Shown here: piece after piece, positions 1 through 4,297 of the stretch
Layout of the letters: the number at the start of each line of letters is the position of its first letter
How positions within the stretch are numbered: position 1 is the first letter of the stretch
DNA from: Bacillota bacterium
GTDB taxonomy: Bacteria; Bacillota; Sulfobacillia; JAJZYS01; JAJYTV01
Direction: 5' to 3'
DNA: 5,201 nucleotides
Assembly (NCBI GenBank): GCA_021806845.1
Contig: JAKAPV010000214.1
Location: forward strand, 1-5,201
The notes under the pieces: model-generated
What the model saw: only the letters and a program-made list of their open reading frames with translations
What the model was told of the DNA's origin: nothing
The model's database searches: none
Translations under genes and position numbers: made by a program

Positions 1-924
1 CTCGCGCTGCACTACCAGGAGGAGCGGCCGCCCCGCGAGGTGCTCGTGTCGGCGCTGCCGGAAGACGCGGAAGTGCTCTTGTCCTGGCTCGAGAGCCGTC
101 GCGAGGCGAAGGCCGAGGTGCGCGTCCCGCAGCGCGGCAGCGGCGTCACCCAGCTCAGGCTGGCGCAGGAGAACGCGCGCATCGCGCTTTCCGACATCGC
201 GGCCCAGGACCGCGAGGCGCGGCCCCGCCGGATGATGGAGGCGCTGCAGGAGGCGCTCGCGCTCGAGAACCCGCCCCGGCGCATCGAGGGATTCGACATC
301 TCCAACACGCAGGGGCACGAGAGCGTGGCCTCGATGGTCGTGTTCATCGACGGGCAGCCGGCCTATGGCGAGTACCGCCGCTTCCGCATCAAAACGGTGC
401 AGGGTCCGAACGACTTTGCATCGCTTGCGGAGGCGGTGGGGCGGCGCTTTCAGCGCGGGCTGCGCGAGCGGCGCGAGGGCGGCGGCAAGTTCGCCCAGTT
501 TCCCGATCTGCTCCTCATCGACGGCGGCAAGGGCCAGCTGAGTTCCGTGATGTCTGTTCTCCAGGAACTCGGGCTGCAGGACCAGCCGACGATTTCACTC
601 GCAAAGCAGCATGAGGAGATCTACCTGCCGGAGGAATCGGAACCGCTGCAGCTGGGGGAGGGGCATCCCGGCCGCATCCTCCTCCAGCTGGTGCGCGACG
701 AGTCGCACCGCTTTGCGCTCGGCCTGCATCGCCAGCGGCGCGCAAAGGCCTCGCTGCACTCGCGGCTCGACGACGTGCCCGGTATCGGGCCCAAGCGCCG
801 CCGCGCGCTCCTGGAGCGCTTCGGCTCGCTCCGCGGCGTGCAGTCTGCGACGATTGAGGAGATCGCGGCGGTGCGCGGGTTCACGATCGCGCTTGCAAAG
901 CGCGTCAAAGAGGAGATCGGGTAG
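1..924 (+). CDS. uvrC: UvrABC excinuclease subunit C, C-terminal half (5' end outside window)
   Basis: UvrC makes the incisions on both sides of a DNA lesion in nucleotide excision repair, after UvrA/UvrB have loaded UvrB on the damage. The frame is open from base 1, so the gene starts upstream; 307 of the usual ~600 residues are visible, and the GTG at 40 is internal. Seen here is the C-terminal RNase H-like endonuclease domain that cuts 5' of the lesion: the FDISNTQG motif with catalytic Asp (codon 295-297), LLLIDGGKGQL with the second Asp (520-522), and RDESHRFA with the catalytic His (706-708). A tandem helix-hairpin-helix DNA-binding module follows (DVPGIG near 772-789, then AAVRGF), and the protein ends in KEEIG at a TAG stop. 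The N-terminal GIY-YIG nuclease and probably the UvrB-binding region lie outside the window. The catalytic triad is intact and there is no sign of decay. Identification is secure. Confidence 0.97.
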   Translation, partial: LALHYQEERPPREVLVSALPEDAEVLLSWLESRREAKAEVRVPQRGSGVTQLRLAQENARIALSDIAAQDREARPRRMMEALQEALALENPPRRIEGFDISNTQGHESVASMVVFIDGQPAYGEYRRFRIKTVQGPNDFASLAEAVGRRFQRGLRERREGGGKFAQFPDLLLIDGGKGQLSSVMSVLQELGLQDQPTISLAKQHEEIYLPEESEPLQLGEGHPGRILLQLVRDESHRFALGLHRQRRAKASLHSRLDDVPGIGPKRRRALLERFGSLRGVQSATIEEIAAVRGFTIALAKRVKEEIG

Positions 925-926
925 CA

Positions 927-953
927 GGCGGCGCACTTGCCGCCCGGGGGGCG
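927..953 (+). promoter_or_regulatory. Two mutually exclusive RNA hairpins between uvrC and the next gene
   Basis: Three bases after the uvrC stop, GGCGGC (927-932) and GCCGCC (939-944) form a perfect 6-bp stem with a 6-base loop. CGCCC (941-945) can instead pair with GGGCG (949-953) around a GGG loop. The second stem hides the G-rich stretch that is the only Shine-Dalgarno-like sequence before the gene starting at 962. Because the hairpins share bases 941-944, only one can form at a time. There is no T-tract, so neither is a normal intrinsic terminator. The pairing is seen directly; a role in controlling the downstream gene is inference, and GC-rich DNA gives such pairings often. Confidence 0.3.
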
Positions 954-961
954 ACGTGGCG

Positions 962-1579
962 ATGGCTGTCTTCCGTGCAGGCAATTCCCCTGAGCAGCAA
1001 CTGCGGCCGGTTCTCCGCAACCTGCGGCTGGGCTGGGTCGTATCCTTGCTCGGTTTGGCCTGGATCGGCTGGGGGGCTGTGGTGAACCCCGTCCGTACCC
1101 TCGAGGTTCTGGCGGTCGTCTGCCTGGTGCTCGGGCTAGTCCTTGGCGGCACCGTCCTGCCAGCACGCGGCGTCGTCCGCGCGGGATACTGGTTCTTCGC
1201 CCCCCGCGCAGTGACTTCGCTGCACTTTCTGCCTCCGCGCGAGTTGCGCGCGGCACGAAAGGCCAAAAGCCCCGCACAGGCCCTGCGGGAACTCCGCAGC
1301 CTCCTCGCTGATCTCGCGGCGCATGGCGTGCAGCTCCTGTATGCGGAAACGAACCTTCCTGCGATCGCGCGGGTGGGTTTTCGCCCGCTCTGGGCGGCGA
1401 CCCCGCTGACATGGGCCTTCACCGTGATGCAGCACAGGATCGCCACCGGCAGGTGGAATCTCCGCTGGCCTCGGCTGTACGTCTATGTGGGCGATGCGGA
1501 CAGCAAAGGCGCGCGCGCCAGGCGGTCGCGTCAATCTGTGGACCGCAGGGCCTCCTCCAGCGTGCCGTCGGCGAGGTAG
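962..1579 (+). CDS. Unrecognised small membrane protein with two transmembrane segments
   Basis: I do not recognise this family. The product is 205 residues with the ATG at 962; an in-frame GTG at 956 is the alternative, and the frame is also open well back into uvrC. The only ribosome-binding signal is a G run (946-951), 10 bases before the ATG. Two hydrophobic stretches, about residues 24-41 and 47-64, are joined by a short NPVRT turn, so a helical hairpin in the membrane is likely. A soluble portion of about 140 residues follows, containing an Arg/Ala/Leu-rich helix-prone stretch (about 93-122) and a Trp-rich part ending in RLYVYVG (about 150-177). The last 25 residues are rich in Arg and Ser and look disordered. 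No catalytic motif is evident. It sits 37 bases behind uvrC in the same direction and is probably co-transcribed. Its last 49 bases overlap the end of the convergent nucleotidyltransferase gene. Confidence 0.7.
   Translation: MAVFRAGNSPEQQLRPVLRNLRLGWVVSLLGLAWIGWGAVVNPVRTLEVLAVVCLVLGLVLGGTVLPARGVVRAGYWFFAPRAVTSLHFLPPRELRAARKAKSPAQALRELRSLLADLAAHGVQLLYAETNLPAIARVGFRPLWAATPLTWAFTVMQHRIATGRWNLRWPRLYVYVGDADSKGARARRSRQSVDRRASSSVPSAR
1508..1519 (-). terminator. Possible weak terminator after the nucleotidyltransferase gene
   Basis: GGCGCGCGCGCC is a perfect 12-bp palindrome lying 11 bases beyond the nucleotidyltransferase stop codon. Read on the minus strand it could fold as a 4-bp GC stem with a CGCG loop and is followed by TTTGCTGT. 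The T-tract is poor, and the element lies inside the coding sequence of the convergent membrane-protein gene, where it encodes part of an Arg/Ala-rich stretch. It may simply be GC-rich coding sequence. No better terminator is visible for either convergent gene. Confidence 0.2.
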
Positions 1580-2325
1580 CGCGCGATGTCCGGCTGCGGG
1601 TCGAGGTTTGGTGCACGCTCCCGCAAGAAGGCGAAGAGTTCTGCGGCCAGTCGCCGAACCGCAGCTGCGACCTCCGACGGCGACTTTGGCGCGAGCCCGA
1701 GGCAGACGGACAGGTCCTCCGCGTAGTGCGGCGGGGCGACGGGCAGCGCGAGGGCCGCATCCAGCGCCGCGCGCCGGTCCTCCACGACGCGCAGCGGGTT
1801 GAGCTGCGCAAGGCAGCGCGGCGCGAGCGAGGCCGCAGTCTGCGCGAAGAGGCGCACGCCGTAGTCGTCTCCTTGGCGCAATGCGCGCCTCGCCTTCAGG
1901 ACAGCTTCCAGCAGATCCTCAAGTTCCGGTTTGGCCGCAGGGTGGGTGAGAGAGGGATCCTCGCCGAGCACGGAGAGCGCTTTCGGCGTTGCGAAGAGGT
2001 AGCGTGCCGCATCGCACGCCACAAGGCCGAGCGCCCAGTCGGCGCTCTCGCCCGCCCGTTCCTTCCATTCGGCGGCGCTCGCGGCACCGGCGGAGACGTG
2101 CAGGGGCGGAGCGCCCGCGCGGTCCTCGAACCACATCCGGTAGTGGACGCGGGGGCGCCTGCGGGTGACTGCCGTGAGGTCCAGGTCGCTCGCGGCCGTG
2201 GCGAGCCCTTTCGCGTAGCTGCCCGTGACGAGGACCGCGATCGTCTGCGGCTCCTGCCGGCGCAGGCGCGCGACGACCAGGCGGAGGAGCTCCGCATCGA
2301 GGTCCGCGAGGCCCAGGTCGCCCAT
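1531..2325 (-). CDS. Polymerase-beta-type nucleotidyltransferase domain protein (kanamycin-nucleotidyltransferase-like)
   Basis: The product is 264 residues and belongs to the polymerase-beta nucleotidyltransferase superfamily, whose members transfer a nucleotide monophosphate to a hydroxyl group. A helix-rich N-terminus leads into the strand IAVLVTGSYAKG and then ASDLDL. This is the GS-x10-DxD signature (Gly35-Ser36, Asp47, Asp49), in which the two Asp residues bind the catalytic metals. The usual third carboxylate is not obvious: the following strand candidate reads PLHVSAG (about 74-80), with His where an acidic residue is expected. The rest (about 95-250) looks all-helical, like the substrate-binding half of stand-alone antibiotic nucleotidyltransferases. 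The substrate is unknown, and resistance should not be assumed. The ATG overlaps the TGA of the preceding gene (TGATG at 2327-2323), so translation is probably coupled. The C-terminal 49 bp overlap the convergent gene. The superfamily call is firm; the function is not. Confidence 0.85.
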   Translation of the reverse strand: MGDLGLADLDAELLRLVVARLRRQEPQTIAVLVTGSYAKGLATAASDLDLTAVTRRRPRVHYRMWFEDRAGAPPLHVSAGAASAAEWKERAGESADWALGLVACDAARYLFATPKALSVLGEDPSLTHPAAKPELEDLLEAVLKARRALRQGDDYGVRLFAQTAASLAPRCLAQLNPLRVVEDRRAALDAALALPVAPPHYAEDLSVCLGLAPKSPSEVAAAVRRLAAELFAFLRERAPNLDPQPDIARYLADGTLEEALRSTD

Positions 2326-3029
2326 CAGCGCTTGCGCCCTTGCTGCACCGTGATCTTGTAGGACTCCGTCGCTGCCACCTTCAACTGGAATGTACCGCTC
2401 TGGTACTCATGGGCGATGGCGCTCGCGCTGCCCGTCACGTTCGCGACGAAGTCCACGGGCAGACCCTGCCCTGGCTGCAGGACCGAGATCGCGAAGGTGC
2501 CCTGGGTGCCGCCTGCTGCGGAGCGCCAGGCGATGCGCCACGGCGCCTTGAGCGTCGGCAGCGTGATCGTCTTCGACGCGCTGCCGGATGCGGTCATGAC
2601 GGTGCGCCAGGCGTAGCTCGGCTGCGGCGGAGGCGTCGGGGCATAGGTCTGCACCTTCAGCCCGTAGGGCTCCGCGGTCTGGACGTCAAGGTAGAAAGTG
2701 CCCGCCCCCTGTTCGACGTGCGTTCCCTTGCCGCTGCCGACCGTGTTTGCGATCGTGTCGTAGGGGACGCCGCTGCCGGGCTGCTCGACGAGGATGCCAA
2801 AGTTCGCGGAGGCCTGCGGCGGGGGCCCTGCCGACCAGACGACCCTCCAGCGCTTGCTGGTCTCGAAGGGCGCGGTCGCGCCGGTCGCAGTGCCGCTGAA
2901 GTCGGCGATGGTGTGCCAGGCAGGAGCTGCTGCAGACCCAGACTGCGGCGCCTTCCCGAGGTGCGGTATGACGGTTGCGAGCAGGGCCAAGCCGGCGACG
3001 ATCACGATCCAGACGAGCAGTCGCTTCAC
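2325..3029 (-). CDS. Membrane-anchored protein with two tandem beta-rich domains
   Basis: I choose the GTG at 3029, giving 234 residues, because AAAGGAGG (plus-strand 3037-3044) lies 7 bases upstream and the protein then starts MKRLLVWIVIVAGLALLATVIP, a short basic end plus one hydrophobic segment. An ATG at 3110 would add 27 charged residues before this helix and has no comparable site. There is no lipobox Cys, so the helix is an uncleaved anchor or a weakly cleaved signal, with the rest outside the cell. Residues about 38-127 and 141-229 are two copies of one domain: each has W-x-T at the start, then a WR-x-x-W strand, a glycine-bearing E/LQPG turn, an AN-x-x-G motif, a GTF-x-L-x-V strand and a final strand ending in VQ. 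A proline-rich linker (PTPPPQP) joins them. No catalytic residues stand out; a binding role is inference. It is the first gene of a coupled pair with the nucleotidyltransferase. Confidence 0.8.
   Translation of the reverse strand: MKRLLVWIVIVAGLALLATVIPHLGKAPQSGSAAAPAWHTIADFSGTATGATAPFETSKRWRVVWSAGPPPQASANFGILVEQPGSGVPYDTIANTVGSGKGTHVEQGAGTFYLDVQTAEPYGLKVQTYAPTPPPQPSYAWRTVMTASGSASKTITLPTLKAPWRIAWRSAAGGTQGTFAISVLQPGQGLPVDFVANVTGSASAIAHEYQSGTFQLKVAATESYKITVQQGRKR
2343..2609 (-). repeat. Domain copy 2 of the tandem-repeat protein (residues ~141-229)
   Basis: This is the second homologous unit, with landmarks WRT, WRIAW, LQPGQG, VANVTGSA and GTFQLKV, ending in ITVQ. Compared with copy 1 it has a shorter loop after the WRIAW strand (AAGGTQG against AGPPPQASA) and lacks the acidic FYLDV residue. 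It stops five residues before the C-terminus, which ends in the basic tail GRKR. Confidence 0.75.
2649..2918 (-). repeat. Domain copy 1 of the tandem-repeat protein (residues ~38-127)
   Basis: This is the first of two homologous ~90-residue units. Landmarks in order are WHT at the start, WRVVW, VEQPGSG, IANTVGSG and GTFYLDV, ending in LKVQ. Each landmark has a counterpart in copy 2 at nearly the same spacing, so the units arose by internal duplication. Protein-level similarity is clear by eye, but the DNA has diverged, so the duplication is old. Confidence 0.75.
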
Positions 3030-3036
3030 GACCCTG

Positions 3037-3044
3037 CCTCCTTT
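3037..3044 (-). promoter_or_regulatory. Ribosome binding site that fixes the GTG start at 3029
   Basis: On the minus strand the sequence reads AAAGGAGG, with 7 bases between it and the GTG start. It is the best Shine-Dalgarno match in the window and is the reason for preferring GTG at 3029 over the upstream ATG at 3110. Confidence 0.8.
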
Positions 3045-3073
3045 GCGTTCGACCAAGTCAGCCCTGTCGAGAG

Positions 3074-3093
3074 TTGGCGCCTCCTTCCGCCAA
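3074..3093 (-). promoter_or_regulatory. Inverted repeat TTGGCG-N8-CGCCAA upstream of the leftward gene pair
   Basis: A perfect 6-bp inverted repeat with an 8-base centre lies 45 bases upstream of the GTG start at 3029. In a leftward transcript it would form a hairpin whose loop is GAAGGAGG, itself a Shine-Dalgarno-like sequence with no usable start codon behind it. It may be a DNA operator bound by a dimeric repressor or an RNA leader element. The symmetry is directly seen; the function is inferred. No convincing leftward promoter was found beside it. Confidence 0.45.
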
Positions 3094-3118
3094 TCCCTGC
3101 GCTTGAGCATGGGTGAGG

Positions 3119-3148
3119 TTGAGTGAAGGCTTCCGGAAGCGGTACGAT
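3119..3148 (+). promoter_or_regulatory. Candidate sigma-70-type promoter for the rightward three-gene operon
   Basis: TTGAGT (3119-3124) and TACGAT (3143-3148) each match the -35 and -10 consensus at 4 of 6 positions, separated by 18 bases. The -10 lies about 28 bases before the ATG at 3177, leaving a short leader that contains the ribosome binding site AAGGGGG (3164-3170). This is the only intergenic space ahead of the three overlapping genes, so a promoter is expected here. Confidence 0.5.
3129..3140. promoter_or_regulatory. Perfect 12-bp palindrome in the promoter spacer, probable operator
   Basis: GCTTCCGGAAGC is a perfect palindrome lying wholly between the candidate -35 and -10 hexamers. 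It has no unpaired centre, so it is a poor RNA hairpin and reads more like a binding site for a dimeric regulator. A protein bound here would block RNA polymerase, or would act as an activator if it belonged to the spacer-distorting MerR class. No regulator gene is in the window. Confidence 0.45.
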
Positions 3149-3176
3149 CAGGGAAACGCGGGGAAGGGGGAGAGCC

Positions 3177-3512
3177 ATGCTCGTCCGCTGGCTGATCTCA
3201 GCCGTCAGCATCTACCTCGTCGCCCTGCTGGGGATCGGCGTCGAGGTCCGCAATTTCTGGGCCGCGTTGATCGCGGCGCTCGTGCTGGGCCTTGCGAATC
3301 TGCTGGTGCGGCCGATCCTCCTCCTGCTGACGCTGCCGATCAATGTCCTGACCCTCGGCCTCTTCACGCTGGTCGTGAACGGCATCGTCTTCCTGATTGC
3401 CGCTGCCTTCACACCGGGCTTCCAGGTTCGCGGAGTGCTTTCCGCCATTCTCGGCGCCCTCCTGACCGGCATCGCGACAGCCATCCTCAGTTCGCTCCTG
3501 GGGACAAAGTGA
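3177..3512 (+). CDS. YvlD-type four-helix membrane protein (Phage_holin_4_2 family)
   Basis: The product is 111 residues, which is normal for this family of small integral membrane proteins. The name comes from a resemblance to holins; most members are chromosomal and not phage genes. Almost the whole chain is hydrophobic, with about four membrane segments (roughly residues 3-20, 27-45, 48-76 and 87-107). The family core is visible: LGLANLLVRPILLLLTLPIN, then LTLGLFTLVVNGIVFLIAAAFTPGFQV and a glycine-rich last helix. The ATG at 3177 is preceded by AAGGGGG six bases upstream; an in-frame ATG-less extension from GTG 3123 would add a charged stretch and is unlikely. The stop TGA (3510-3512) overlaps the GTG start of the next gene. 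It is the first gene of a three-gene operon. Its biochemical role is not established; links to cell-envelope stress are known for Bacillus YvlD-region genes, and here are only suggestive. Confidence 0.9.
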   Translation: MLVRWLISAVSIYLVALLGIGVEVRNFWAALIAALVLGLANLLVRPILLLLTLPINVLTLGLFTLVVNGIVFLIAAAFTPGFQVRGVLSAILGALLTGIATAILSSLLGTK

Positions 3513-4297
3513 CGCGCCTTTTGGCGACAGATCTCGACGGGACGATGATCGCGCGCGACGGACGGGGCGCCAGGGAGGCGCGCGAGCCCTTCGCCCGCCT
3601 GCGGGCGCACGGCGTGGAGATCTCGATCGCCACGGGCCGCATGGTGCAGTCCGCGGCGCAGATCCTCGCAGAGACTGGAGTGCAGTCCGGGCACATCATC
3701 GCGCTCAACGGGGCGGAGCTCTGGCGCTATCCGCTGGAGAAGAAGGCACTCTGGCAGCGGACGATCGATCCGGCAGCCGCGCTGCGCGCCGTCGAGGTCT
3801 GCCTTCGCCACGGCGCAGAGGTGCAAGGCTACGTGGAGGGGGACCTGCGCATCCTGCAGAGGACTGCCCAGACGGAGGCGTACGCGCGCCGCACGCGCGT
3901 CGCCTCGCACCTGGTGGATCTTCCAAGGATCGCCGATTCGCCGCAGAAACTGCTGGCGCTCCTGCCACCGGACGCGACAGGTGCGCTGATCGAGGAACTC
4001 GGCAAGGAACTTGCCGGCTCGCTCGAGTGCTTCCGCTCCGAGCCGAACTTCGTCGAGATCGTGCCGCCTGGAGTCCACAAGGGCGTGGCCCTTGCGGCGC
4101 TCGCGGACCTCCTCGGGTACGGACTCGACGAGGTCGCCGCAGCCGGAGACGCGGAGAATGACGTCGAGATGCTGCGGGCCGTAGGCAGGCCGTTCGCTCC
4201 GGAGACGGCGGCGCCTGCAGTCCGCGCCCTGCGCCCGGAACTTGGACCGCCGCCGCCGGACCTGATGGCCGCGATCGCCGAGGCGATCCTAAGGTGA
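3509..4297 (+). CDS. Cof-type HAD-superfamily hydrolase (IIB subfamily phosphatase)
   Basis: The product is 262 residues, the usual length for Cof-like HAD phosphatases, which remove phosphate from small molecules such as sugar phosphates or cofactor precursors in the cytoplasm. All four HAD motifs are present: DLDGT with nucleophile Asp8 and acid/base Asp10, IATGR with Thr42, Lys191 in HKGVAL, and GDAENDVEML with the metal ligands Asp214 and Asp218. The NGA motif (68-70) and the alpha/beta cap (about 80-185) mark subfamily IIB. The usual C-terminal tail, where Cof proteins read NA...A.YVT, is changed to a proline-rich one (RPFAPETAAPAV, then PPPPDL). The GTG start at 3509 overlaps the previous stop as GTGA, with GGGGA four bases before it. 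It is the second gene of the operon. The substrate cannot be told from sequence. Confidence 0.93.
   Translation: MTRLLATDLDGTMIARDGRGAREAREPFARLRAHGVEISIATGRMVQSAAQILAETGVQSGHIIALNGAELWRYPLEKKALWQRTIDPAAALRAVEVCLRHGAEVQGYVEGDLRILQRTAQTEAYARRTRVASHLVDLPRIADSPQKLLALLPPDATGALIEELGKELAGSLECFRSEPNFVEIVPPGVHKGVALAALADLLGYGLDEVAAAGDAENDVEMLRAVGRPFAPETAAPAVRALRPELGPPPPDLMAAIAEAILR

Noticed and set aside
611..961. The open frame before the membrane protein, extending back to an ATG at 611 inside uvrC
   Set aside because: It is an Arg/Ser-rich shadow of uvrC caused by high GC. Hydrophobic, protein-like composition begins only near 962, where a start codon is present.
1531..2325. Aminoglycoside resistance gene
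   Set aside because: Only the superfamily catalytic signature is visible. The substrate half shows no recognisable resistance-enzyme features, and there is no mobile-element context.
1411..2361. Long plus-strand open frame opposite the nucleotidyltransferase
   Set aside because: Its product is Arg-rich low-complexity sequence without motifs, while the minus strand encodes a clear GS-x10-DxD protein.
2325..3029. Lipoprotein
   Set aside because: No cysteine follows the hydrophobic segment, so there is no lipobox.
3030..3110. Upstream ATG at 3110 as the start of the tandem-domain protein
   Set aside because: It would place 27 charged residues before the membrane helix and lacks a ribosome binding site, whereas the GTG at 3029 has AAAGGAGG at ideal spacing.
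3177..3512. Phage holin and hence a prophage remnant
   Set aside because: The family name is historical. There is no endolysin, integrase or structural gene nearby, and the gene sits in an operon with metabolic genes.
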